From: Pirellula staleyi DSM 6068
GTDB lineage: Bacteria > Planctomycetota > Planctomycetia > Pirellulales > Pirellulaceae
DNA length: 64,000 nucleotides
Reading direction: 5' to 3'
NCBI GenBank assembly: GCA_945875845.1
Contig: CAMCMB010000029.1
Location: 1-64,000, forward strand
The notes beneath the pieces were generated by a model. The model did no database searches. It saw nothing but the letters and a program-made list of their open reading frames with translations, and was not told where the DNA came from. Of the stretch, positions 9,324 to 17,938 are shown piece after piece (the first letter of the stretch is position 1; every line of letters begins with the position of its first letter). Made by a program: the position numbers and the translations under genes.

Positions 9324-10730
9324 ATGCCTCTCTTCGAACGATTCACTTCTATCTCTCAAGAACGTCAAGAGTTGTTCGAGTACCACGCCAATCCAGGCGC
9401 CATTGATCGACTCATCCCACCCTGGGAGAAAGTACGCATCGAACGCCGCAGTGACTCGCTTGCGGTGGGTTCCGAAGTCATCCTTCGGAATTCGATTTTC
9501 GGAGTTCCAATGCGTTGGCACGCCAAACACACTCAATTGGATGCGCCAAAAAGTTTCCAAGATGTTCAGCTATCTGGACCGTTCAAGAGTTGGGTTCACG
9601 ATCATTACTTCGAAAACGGACACCTGCAAAACTCAATCTTGCGAGACCATATTCAATTCGAGGTCAAATTCGGTTCGCTGGGAACACTCGCTCTACCGAT
9701 CATCCGATCTAAACTTGAGTCGATGTTTGCTTATCGTCACTTGACGACTCAAGCGGATCTGACGTTAAAGGATTTTCTTGAACCGCACGTTGTTGGTCGT
9801 AAGCTTCGTATTGGTGTCACGGGTAGTACCGGGATGATTGGTCGGCGATTGGTCGATCTCGTTTCTGTCTTGGGGCATCAAGCCGTGTGCATTCTTCGCA
9901 AAGGCTCACGCGACGATCGGTTTCCCACGTCCTCGTCGTCCGTCATATGGGACCAAGCGGCCGGATTCAGCGATCTCAATGCCATGTCCAATCTAGATGC
10001 AGTGGTGCATCTTGCTGGAAAAGGGATCGCTTCGTCGCGGTGGACCCAATCGACCAAGCAATCGATTCGGGACAGCCGCGTTGCAGGGACGACTGCTCTG
10101 GTCCGCGATCTTTGCCGACTGGAGTCTCCGCCGAAAGCATTCGTTTGCGCGTCTGGCGTTGGATGTTACGGTGAGCGAGGCGATCAAGTCCTCGACGAAA
10201 CGCAACCCTACGGCAATGACTTTTTGGCGTCACTTGCTCGCGACTGGGAGTCTGCAGCTATGGAGTTCAACCGTGGCTCAGGCAACCGTGTTGCGGTTGG
10301 GCGGTTGGGGATCGCTTTGCATCCGCACCAAGGTGCGTTATCAAAAATTCTCTTGCCTTTTCGGCTTGGGATCGGTGGTCCGATTGGAAACGGTCGGCAG
10401 TATTGGAGTTGGATCCATGTCGACGATGCAGCAGCGGCTTTTCTCTTTTTGGCCGTGAATCCCAAAAGCGAAGGGGCATACAATTTGGTCGCGCCCGAGC
10501 AGACGGACAACCAAACCTTTGTGCGGACGTTGGGACACGTTTTACATCGTCCATCGTTACTTCCCGCACCTGCATTTGCACTCAGGATTCTATTGGGGGA
10601 AATGGCGGACGCCATGCTTTTAACGAGTACGCGTGCGGACTGCAAACGACTAACTGAGCAAGGGTTTCCTTTTCGCACACCTAAGCTTGAAGCATGCCTT
10701 CGCCATGTTCTTGGGTGTTTCCCAGAGTAG
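9324..10730 (+). CDS. START/SRPBCC domain fused to TIGR01777-type epimerase (SDR39U1-like)
   Basis: The 468-residue product joins a polyketide-cyclase/START-like domain (about 1-150) to an extended SDR domain with the nucleotide motif GVTGSTGMIG at 164-173. The later stretch PFRLGIGGPIGNG followed by SWIHVDD is typical of the TIGR01777 (YfcH/SDR39U1) group. Its reaction is unknown; homologues in other bacteria are often found in light or singlet-oxygen response clusters with photolyases, which suits the CarH-like regulator nearby. It follows the sigma factor gene after three bases. Its last 50 bases overlap the convergent kinase gene on the other strand. Confidence 0.82.
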   Translation: MPLFERFTSISQERQELFEYHANPGAIDRLIPPWEKVRIERRSDSLAVGSEVILRNSIFGVPMRWHAKHTQLDAPKSFQDVQLSGPFKSWVHDHYFENGHLQNSILRDHIQFEVKFGSLGTLALPIIRSKLESMFAYRHLTTQADLTLKDFLEPHVVGRKLRIGVTGSTGMIGRRLVDLVSVLGHQAVCILRKGSRDDRFPTSSSSVIWDQAAGFSDLNAMSNLDAVVHLAGKGIASSRWTQSTKQSIRDSRVAGTTALVRDLCRLESPPKAFVCASGVGCYGERGDQVLDETQPYGNDFLASLARDWESAAMEFNRGSGNRVAVGRLGIALHPHQGALSKILLPFRLGIGGPIGNGRQYWSWIHVDDAAAAFLFLAVNPKSEGAYNLVAPEQTDNQTFVRTLGHVLHRPSLLPAPAFALRILLGEMADAMLLTSTRADCKRLTEQGFPFRTPKLEACLRHVLGCFPE

Positions 10731-12522
10731 ACCGCTTCAATCGCAATTCAAATGCGCTCCCTTGGCCGAGAACGCTTCGAACTTGGATGTTGGCGGACAT
10801 GGCTTGAACAAGGTGTTTGACGATGGCTAACCCGAGACCGGTCCCACCCAAATCTTGGCTTCTGGCTTTCTCAACACGATAGAAGCGTTCGAAGATCCGA
10901 TCGAGGTCTTCCGGCGGTATTCCGACTCCGTTGTCCTCTACAACTAAGTTGACGAATTGCGTTTCCATTTGCGTCGAGACCTTGATCCAGCCACCGGGGC
11001 GGTTGTATCGGACTGCGTTGCTCAACAAGTTTCCGATGATGGTTCGCAGCGACTCCAGATCTGCTTCGACGAAGCAGTTCTTGTCCACGCCAGAAACATC
11101 GATTGCGACGTTTTTGGAAAGGCCGATGGTGCGATGTTCTTCGATGCATGTTTTGAGCACATCGTCTAGCTGCAAGTTTCTGAGCAAGGGTTTGTCCGGT
11201 TGGGATTGCAGCTTCGTCAAATGGAGTAGATCTCGAATCAAGTTTTCCAGTCGATTGGCCTGCTCGCTGATCCGTTCGACAAATCTGCGACTTGCATCTG
11301 CATCTTCTAGAGCTCCGATGAGAAGCGTTTCTGCATAGGCCTTGATCGCCGATAACGGAGTCTTGAGTTCATGCGAAACGTTCGCCGTAAAATCGCGGCG
11401 GGCGTTCTCAAGTTGTTTCAATCGGGTTTCGTCCGTGATGGTAAGCAACACGCCATTCCCAGCGGAGGGTTCGATCAAAGCATGAGGCTCGTTAAGAGGC
11501 TGTGCTCGCAATCGCAATGTTATTTTGCTCAACGGTAATTCCAACTCAATCTCGTGCGTTTGAGGCTCCTGCGAAGCTTGCTGAATGAGATGGACAACGG
11601 TCGGTTGCCGAACGACTTCCACAAGCGATTGGCCGAATTGCGTCGCCTCAGATAATTTGAGTAGTTCCTGGCCTGCTCGATTAACAAACAGAAGTTTTAA
11701 CGACGAGTCAAACGCCACGACTCCGACGGGCATGGCCGACATGACGCGAGAGGACTGTTCCGCGGACTGCTGGATCATTTCAAGTCGTCCGCGCATCGAT
11801 TGCGAGGCACTTCGAGCGATTTGCGAGAACTGCGGTTCGATCGACTGGAGGGCTGTCGTGTTAGGGAAGGCGTCGGGGGATTGAAGCCATCGATCACTAT
11901 CCGCTGCCCACTCGGCGAGCAACTGCAATAACCGTTGTCGACGATATCGCGAGGTTGTGAACCAAACGCCCGCACCGCAACTCAAGGAACATAAACCGAT
12001 CCCCAGCAACCAATCGATCCATTGCAGACCGTCAATGTCATTCGTTGAAAACCTCCGAATGAGGGTGAGTTGCTTAAAGGGCGAAAACGATGGGTCCAAT
12101 GGTTTGGTTACTTTGAGCCGCTGATAGTTGTTGGGTTCGTTGCTCCAGAGGGTTCGAATCCTTTCGTGTACTTGCACCACTGCCTGGGTCGCATCGGAAA
12201 CATCCAGCGATTCCAGCCAAAGTATCTCGCCATTTTTTCGAAAGGCTTCCATCGATGTTTCTGACGTGGACATAGTCGATTTTGTGGGTTGCGGAGCAGT
12301 TGTCGCCGCAGCTCCCATTCCCAGATGACGCATTGCTTCAATCGCGGTCAAGTCGGCGATCGCCAGAGCTTGTTGAGCGGATTGCCAACGTTGACGATGA
12401 CTCTCTCCTAGAATTGCTAGAACGATGGCTGCCAGGCAGATTCCGGCAACCAAGGAACCCACCAAAACAGGCCAGGAAGCCGAAATGTAGTTCGCGATCG
12501 AGTTAGGTGGGCGAGCAAGCAA
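10681..12522 (-). CDS. Orphan PhoR-like sensor histidine kinase
   Basis: In 613 residues: membrane segments at about 19-38 and 170-190 enclose a periplasmic domain of about 130 residues; a PAS domain (about 260-370, MPVGVVAFDSSLKLLFVNRAG); a HisKA domain with the phospho-accepting His384 in HELKTP; and an ATPase domain with N-box (GNLLSNAVRYN), G1 (DNGVGIPPEDLDRIFERFYR) and G2 (GGTGLGLAIVKH). This is the layout of phosphate-type PhoR kinases. No response regulator lies nearby, so the partner and signal are unknown. The 3' end overlaps the epimerase gene by 50 bases, antisense. Confidence 0.9.
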   Translation of the reverse strand: MLARPPNSIANYISASWPVLVGSLVAGICLAAIVLAILGESHRQRWQSAQQALAIADLTAIEAMRHLGMGAAATTAPQPTKSTMSTSETSMEAFRKNGEILWLESLDVSDATQAVVQVHERIRTLWSNEPNNYQRLKVTKPLDPSFSPFKQLTLIRRFSTNDIDGLQWIDWLLGIGLCSLSCGAGVWFTTSRYRRQRLLQLLAEWAADSDRWLQSPDAFPNTTALQSIEPQFSQIARSASQSMRGRLEMIQQSAEQSSRVMSAMPVGVVAFDSSLKLLFVNRAGQELLKLSEATQFGQSLVEVVRQPTVVHLIQQASQEPQTHEIELELPLSKITLRLRAQPLNEPHALIEPSAGNGVLLTITDETRLKQLENARRDFTANVSHELKTPLSAIKAYAETLLIGALEDADASRRFVERISEQANRLENLIRDLLHLTKLQSQPDKPLLRNLQLDDVLKTCIEEHRTIGLSKNVAIDVSGVDKNCFVEADLESLRTIIGNLLSNAVRYNRPGGWIKVSTQMETQFVNLVVEDNGVGIPPEDLDRIFERFYRVEKARSQDLGGTGLGLAIVKHLVQAMSANIQVRSVLGQGSAFELRLKRSTLGNTQEHGEGMLQA

Positions 12523-12722
12523 TTGGCTAACAACAGCAAATAAAGGGGGTCAGGAATATGCGTGTCATGAGGCGAGCGGTATCTCGCCATGAAGCTGCGA
12601 TCGTTTCAGAGATTTGCAAGAATTGTACCATCACTCTACCCGAAGAACCCCACCTCCAAAATTGTTAGCTATAATTCGAGGCAGTTTGCAAGCTTTGAAA
12701 TTATTTAATAGGTCGTGTAGGA

Positions 12723-15700
12723 ATGAAGAATCTCGTGTATCCGTTAAACGGCATGCCCGTATTGGTTGGTCGTTTTGCAAAAATCCTTTGGTACTGTGCG
12801 TGTTTTGCCCTGATACTTGGGCAAAGTCGAGCATACCCTCAGAGCGACTTCCCCAAGATCTTCAATACCGAAGCGGCCGGCCAGAACCCGCCCGCAGCCG
12901 CTGACATGGTCAGCATGATCGAGCTTCCGCCGGGTTTTAATGCGACCCTATTTGCAGGAGACCCAGATGTTCAGCAGCCTATCTGCATGGACTTCGATGA
13001 TCGCGGCCGTTTATGGGTGGCTGAAAATTACACCTACAGCGGTGGACCCTACGAGACAAAGTTACGAGATCGAATCGTCGTCTTTGAGGATACCGATTTC
13101 GACGGCAAGCACGACACTCGCAAAGTGTTTTGGGACAAGGGCTTCATGCTCACCAGCTTGACCGTGGGGTTTGGTGGTGTTTGGATCCTTCACGACGGGA
13201 CGCTTTCCTTCATCCCCGATAAGAATGGCGACGACGTGCCTGATGGCGAACCGTTGGTAATGCTCGACGGTTGGAGCAAAGAATGCGGACATAACTTTGT
13301 CAGCGGTCTCATCTGGGGTCCGGACGGCTGGCTGTATGGTCGACATGGAATCGTGGATACGTCGTACCCTGGAGTCCCAGGGACCCCACAGTCAGAACGT
13401 CCCGCCATGAACTGTGGCGTGTGGCGTTATCATCCCATCAAGAAAACCGTCGAAGTTGTTTGTAACGGAACGACCAACCCGTGGGGGTTGGACTATAACG
13501 CGGACGGCCAGTTCTTTATGACCAATAACGTGCAAGGGCACCTTTGGCACGCAATGCCGGGCGCGCATTTCAAACGAATGTATGGCCAGGACTCCAATCC
13601 TCATTTCTATGAACTGATGGACATGACGGCGGATCACTACCACTGGGACACGACTCGCAAGTGGAGCGAAAGCCGAGATGGAGCCGCAAGTGATTTAGGA
13701 GGCGGTCATTCCCACGTCGGTGGGTTGATCTACCAAGGGAGCAATTTCCCGGAAGCGTATCGCGGCAAGATTTTCATGTGCAACACGCACGGTCGGCGTT
13801 TGAATGTGAATCGACTTGAGCGTTCTGGCAGCGGATTCGTGGGAAAAAGTGAGCCCGATTTCATGATGGTGAAATCCCTTTGGTTTCGCGGTGTCGACAT
13901 CAAATCGGGCCCCGAGGGTGCTCTCTACGTTTCGGACTGGTCGGACAACGGCGAGTGCCATGACCACGACGGAATTCACCGAACGAGCGGTCGGATCTAT
14001 CGGATTGCTTACGGCAAGCCAAAGCCTTTCCAACCTAGCCCTGCGCTCAATGACCAGACAAACGCAGCATTGCTCGAATTCGCCGTTGGAAACGATGCTT
14101 GGTTTGCTCGCCACGCGACTCGGATTTTGCAAGAAAGGCAACAAGGAGATTCACGGCTTCGCGAACCTCGACTGGGCCCGGAGGGACGTCCACTACCCCT
14201 GTTGCTAGCAGAAGCACTCGGACTAAACAGCCATGACGACTTGCGTCGTGAGCTGAAGTCTTCGAATCTTGAACTGCTTGAGCATGCGGTCCAGATCTCA
14301 TCCTATGATTCCGAACGTCGCAAGGCACTGCTCCCCGATCTCATTGGACTGGCAAGGCAAAAGCCAGCCGCCAATATTTTGTTGGCCTTGGTATCCGTTT
14401 TGCGACGCTTTGAATCAAGCGAACGGCTTGAGTTGGCCAACGCGATTTTATTACAACCGGAAAATACGCGAACGATCGCGAACGATCCGAACCTGACTCT
14501 GATGACTTGGTATGGCATTGAACCGATTGTGAAAAGCGTGAAGGAAGTACGTTTGCTGAACGCGATTCCCAAGCTCCAGCAGTTTGCAGTGCGTCGTTTG
14601 GCTTACGAGATCGACAAAGACATGTCGCTCGCGGACCAAGTATTGACGTTCGTATCAAGTCACGTCGCGCGCGATGATGCGACTGCAGCCCAACTGCTAA
14701 ACGCGTTTCGAGCTGGGCTGGCAGGGAGGGCGCGCGTGAAAGCACCGGACAATTGGACCAGCATCGAGAAAACGCTGAGGTCATCAAAAAATAAAGAGGT
14801 TTTGTTTGCGGTGGATGCGTTGGGTGTCTTGTTTGGGGACGGAACCGCGCTAGCGGACTTGCGAACGTTGGCCGGAAATACGAATTTAGATTCCGTCACG
14901 AGGGAAGACGCGATCAAGGCGTTGGCTCAAGCCAAGGACCAAGAAGCTGTCGAGCTGTTTTACAAACTGCTGGGAGATCGTGCCGTCGCCGATGCTGCCA
15001 TCCGAGGCTTAGCAAGCTTCGACAATCCAAAAACCAGCAAAGAGCTCATCCGTCGCCTCAGCGGATTGAAAGACGGCAATCGAAGTCTAGCTTTGGATAC
15101 ACTCTGCAGTCGGCTGTCCTATGCGCTGGAACTGATCGATGGAATCGACAAGGACAAAGTCGATGCTCGCGAATTGTCGGCAACGCAGGTTCGCCAACTC
15201 CTCGCCTTTGGAAACGAACGCATCCAAAAGGTTCTTGAGTCCAAATGGGGAGTCCTCCAAGAGACACCGCAGGCCAAACTTGCGACGATCGATCGCTGGA
15301 AACAGGAACTCAATGGCCAAACGCTTGCCCAGGGCAATTTGGAAAACGGTTCGATGCTGTTCAAGAAGTCCTGCGCGAACTGCCACAAGCTATATGGTGA
15401 GGGGCAGATGATCGGGCCCGATCTAACGGGTACGAATCGCACGAATCTCGACTACTTGTTAATGAATATTGTCGATCCAAGCGCAGAGGTACCCAAACAG
15501 TTTACGACGTCGATCATCGCCCTCAAGGATGGTCGCGTGATTACGGGAGTGGTTGTAGGGCGAACGGAAAATGCGATGACTGTCCAAACGGACAAAGAGC
15601 AGCTGACAATTGCGAACGACGACATCGAACAGTCTCGCAATTCGGCAAAATCTTTAATGCCGGACGGTATGCTGGACGTGATGACGGCAGATCAAGTTCG

Positions 15701-15734
15701 CGATTTGTTTGCGTTCATGATGCACCGCCGTTAA
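12723..15734 (+). CDS. PVC-type membrane-bound dehydrogenase-like protein with C-terminal CxxCH heme site
   Basis: The 1,003-residue product begins with an export signal (ILWYCACFALILGQSRA), followed by a six-bladed-propeller dehydrogenase-like domain starting at about residue 60 (LPPGFNATLFAGDP, DDRGRLWVAEN). The middle is helical HEAT-like repeat sequence. The C-terminal cytochrome c domain has CANCH at 884-888 followed by GPDLTG. These giant proteins are a hallmark of planctomycetes and are thought to oxidise sugars or related substrates outside the cytoplasm and pass electrons to heme; the substrate is not known. A TATAAT at 12670-12675 may be part of its promoter. A paralogue is at 24798-27812. 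Confidence 0.88.
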   Translation: MKNLVYPLNGMPVLVGRFAKILWYCACFALILGQSRAYPQSDFPKIFNTEAAGQNPPAAADMVSMIELPPGFNATLFAGDPDVQQPICMDFDDRGRLWVAENYTYSGGPYETKLRDRIVVFEDTDFDGKHDTRKVFWDKGFMLTSLTVGFGGVWILHDGTLSFIPDKNGDDVPDGEPLVMLDGWSKECGHNFVSGLIWGPDGWLYGRHGIVDTSYPGVPGTPQSERPAMNCGVWRYHPIKKTVEVVCNGTTNPWGLDYNADGQFFMTNNVQGHLWHAMPGAHFKRMYGQDSNPHFYELMDMTADHYHWDTTRKWSESRDGAASDLGGGHSHVGGLIYQGSNFPEAYRGKIFMCNTHGRRLNVNRLERSGSGFVGKSEPDFMMVKSLWFRGVDIKSGPEGALYVSDWSDNGECHDHDGIHRTSGRIYRIAYGKPKPFQPSPALNDQTNAALLEFAVGNDAWFARHATRILQERQQGDSRLREPRLGPEGRPLPLLLAEALGLNSHDDLRRELKSSNLELLEHAVQISSYDSERRKALLPDLIGLARQKPAANILLALVSVLRRFESSERLELANAILLQPENTRTIANDPNLTLMTWYGIEPIVKSVKEVRLLNAIPKLQQFAVRRLAYEIDKDMSLADQVLTFVSSHVARDDATAAQLLNAFRAGLAGRARVKAPDNWTSIEKTLRSSKNKEVLFAVDALGVLFGDGTALADLRTLAGNTNLDSVTREDAIKALAQAKDQEAVELFYKLLGDRAVADAAIRGLASFDNPKTSKELIRRLSGLKDGNRSLALDTLCSRLSYALELIDGIDKDKVDARELSATQVRQLLAFGNERIQKVLESKWGVLQETPQAKLATIDRWKQELNGQTLAQGNLENGSMLFKKSCANCHKLYGEGQMIGPDLTGTNRTNLDYLLMNIVDPSAEVPKQFTTSIIALKDGRVITGVVVGRTENAMTVQTDKEQLTIANDDIEQSRNSAKSLMPDGMLDVMTADQVRDLFAFMMHRR

Positions 15735-15744
15735 GACAATATGT

Positions 15745-15767
15745 CCATGCGATCTAAGATCGCATGG
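15745..15767. terminator. Perfect 10-base stem hairpin between convergent genes
   Basis: CCATGCGATC and its exact complement GATCGCATGG are separated by three bases, eleven bases after the stop of the heme-protein gene. The hairpin also encodes the last residues of the convergent permease. There is no T-run on either side, so it may act as a weak bidirectional terminator or only as an RNA end-protecting structure. Confidence 0.45.
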
Positions 15768-16890
15768 CCCGCGCCGCTTGTGCCCAGGCGTAGGGTCCAA
15801 AAATCAAGAGAGGAGCCCAAGCGGCGGCGGCTGGCGATAGTAGCGTCTCGTGGGCCCCCAACGTGTTGAGTCCAATGCTAATACCGAAAAAAGCCGAGAA
15901 ACTGAGCATGCAGGACAGGATCATGCTAACCAAATTGCGGTTGCGATTGGATAAGATCATTGGGATCCCGATCAGCAATTGAGTAAAGTCAAGCAATGGC
16001 TGCAAGAAACGCGTGTGAACGGCCACATTGAGCTCGCTACCGTAATAGTGCGACTGGTTCCGCATACGCCAAATAAGGTCGCTCGTGGATGCAAATTGCT
16101 TGGCGCCGCCACCGCGCAGCACATCGAATTCAAGCGAACTCGGAACGAAACACTCGTTTGGCTTCAGCCATGGTGTGTCGGTCGGTAGCAAGAGATAGAC
16201 GCCTGTCTCGGTACGAACAGAGGACTTGCCCCCCAATGGCTCAGAACCTTTTGCTTCCACGATCAAGTAACCCGCCGGATGAGTTTCATCTGCCGGCAGA
16301 AATTTCGCGGAGTAGCCCGTGATTTGCTGCGTTACCTGAACTGCTGGCCCCAAAAATTTAAAGATCGGCTGATTGATCGTCAACGTTGCAGGCTGCAAAT
16401 GCAAACCAGCGATCAAAACACCTTGTTCGAGATCTTCGGTAGGACGAACAGGTCGAATGCTATCTGTAAGTAATTCTTGAGGGGTCTTGCTCAACATGGC
16501 GGAATAGGTGGGGATCAATAATTCTCGTGAAATGGCAGCCAAAACAATAAGTATCGCGGACATAATGAGAATGGGGCGCAGTATCCGTCCTTTGCTGATG
16601 CCGGCTGCCAGCAGAGCAGTCATCTCGTTGGTTCGATAGAGCCAAGCCACGACAAACATCGTTGCCAACAGTGTCATCAGCCCGCACATGCGATCGTAGA
16701 TACTCAACATGTAGGGACTAAAGTACTCAGCAAGTCCGCGAACAAAACCTCCACGCACTTTGCCGAACGCAATCAGCTCCTCCAAGTTGGTGAACACTTG
16801 AACGACGATTAGCAAACCGGACAAAGTCAAAAAGCAAATGACAAAGACTCGAGAGTACAGAAACAACAGATAGCGATCGATCCTCGTCAT
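15754..16890 (-). CDS. LptF/LptG-family permease (YjgP/YjgQ)
   Basis: The 378-residue product has membrane helices near the N-terminus (about 8-32, 60-80, 102-122), a soluble domain of about 150 residues, and three C-terminal helices, matching LptF/LptG. In Gram-negative bacteria these permeases work with the ATPase LptB to extract lipopolysaccharide from the inner membrane. The N-terminal pattern (IDRYLLFLYSRVFVICFL) and the internal RTNEMTALLAAGIS segment, corresponding to the coupling region, are characteristic. LptF and LptG cannot be told apart here. The start overlaps the stop of a possible small gene by ATGA. Confidence 0.85.
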   Translation of the reverse strand: MTRIDRYLLFLYSRVFVICFLTLSGLLIVVQVFTNLEELIAFGKVRGGFVRGLAEYFSPYMLSIYDRMCGLMTLLATMFVVAWLYRTNEMTALLAAGISKGRILRPILIMSAILIVLAAISRELLIPTYSAMLSKTPQELLTDSIRPVRPTEDLEQGVLIAGLHLQPATLTINQPIFKFLGPAVQVTQQITGYSAKFLPADETHPAGYLIVEAKGSEPLGGKSSVRTETGVYLLLPTDTPWLKPNECFVPSSLEFDVLRGGGAKQFASTSDLIWRMRNQSHYYGSELNVAVHTRFLQPLLDFTQLLIGIPMILSNRNRNLVSMILSCMLSFSAFFGISIGLNTLGAHETLLSPAAAAWAPLLIFGPYAWAQAARAMRS

Positions 16891-17048
16891 GCTGATCGAT
16901 CCTCGAGTCGCTTTTGCGTGAAGATCGCACCTCCAGAGGTTGGGTCAAGTTCGTGTTGAGGGTGTTCGAGGTTTGCGTTGAAAATACTGAGCACCTGATG
17001 GTCCGCGGAATCTAGAACTTTTTGATGAGATCGACCGAAATAGTTCAT
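16887..17048 (-). CDS. Possible small gene translationally coupled to the LptF/G permease
   Basis: A 53-codon frame (starting MNYFGRSHQK) ends in TGA that overlaps the ATG of the permease gene as ATGA at 16887-16890, the usual mark of translational coupling. An upstream ATG at 17102 would give 71 residues. The product is polar with no membrane segment and no family that I recognise. The exact stop/start overlap is the main reason to list it; it could be chance. Confidence 0.35.
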   Translation of the reverse strand: MNYFGRSHQKVLDSADHQVLSIFNANLEHPQHELDPTSGGAIFTQKRLEDRSA

Positions 17049-17266
17049 ACCAGACTTTCGTTCTTTCTCGCAACTCGGATCCGTCTGTTCTCGTGGATGC
17101 ATTGCTAGCGAATGTCGACGATTTCCATGTTTGCTTGCATTCGAGTATGTGCCTTTTCGCCTGCATGATCGGGATTTGTTTTTCCGATATTCCTCTTGTC
17201 CGCAAGGACGCGAAATTGCACAATTCGCCCAAAGTTTCGAATGGTTTTGCGGGAAAGGAATCCCCT

Positions 17267-17938
17267 ATGCATCGTCGAGAATGGCTTACCTGTTTTTCCA
17301 TGCTCACTGCCGCCGGTTTCACCGGATGCAGGGGCTATCAGTATGGACACGTTATCAAATCGGGTGCGGAGAATCTTGTTGGTAGCCACGAAGCAGGTGC
17401 GGAGGTCTTCGATCCTTTGGTAGACGAAGCGGTAGCCAAATTCTTGGCAAGGCAACATGTATCCCCAGAGGATTGCATGATCGGGCCAGACGGTTTCCCA
17501 GTCAAGAAAACGGTCTGCTTCATCGGGATCGAGAACAAGAGCGCGGAGGACATCGGCGACTACAAGGACAAACTTTACAATCAAATCGATTCCAAGATTT
17601 TGGAGTCGCAGTCGTTCACCCCGATAAGCCGCCGAATGGTGGATGCTGCGTTACACGAAACACGTATGCGACCAGATGCGTTAATGCTTCCAGATAACAT
17701 GGCGTTATTCACTGCGGTACTCCAGCGCGGTGGTGCCCCGGTCGATTACTTCTTGTACGCGACGCTAACGAGCGGAACAACCAAACGCAACAGTTCGACG
17801 CAACGCGACTATGAGTTAACGCTTGAGTTAACGAACGTGCACACCGGCGAGTACGACAAGCTCTCATCCGAAGTGCGCAAGGGTTATCACAAGTCCGCGA
17901 TGGGCAAGATCTGGAACTACAATCCACTCAAGCGATGA
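17267..17938 (+). CDS. LpoB-like lipoprotein (penicillin-binding protein activator family)
   Basis: The start chosen is ATG 17267, preceded by AAGGAA at a good distance; the frame is open further upstream but that part looks non-coding. The 223 residues begin with an arginine-containing export signal ending in a Cys at position 21, a weak lipobox. The body (KTVCFIGIENKSAEDIGD, KLYNQIDSKILES, FTPISRRMVDAAL) follows the LpoB pattern, in which the lipoprotein contacts and activates a peptidoglycan synthase. The next gene overlaps by ATGA and resembles COG3014 lipoproteins, which accompany LpoB in other bacteria, supporting the call. Confidence 0.65.
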   Translation: MHRREWLTCFSMLTAAGFTGCRGYQYGHVIKSGAENLVGSHEAGAEVFDPLVDEAVAKFLARQHVSPEDCMIGPDGFPVKKTVCFIGIENKSAEDIGDYKDKLYNQIDSKILESQSFTPISRRMVDAALHETRMRPDALMLPDNMALFTAVLQRGGAPVDYFLYATLTSGTTKRNSSTQRDYELTLELTNVHTGEYDKLSSEVRKGYHKSAMGKIWNYNPLKR

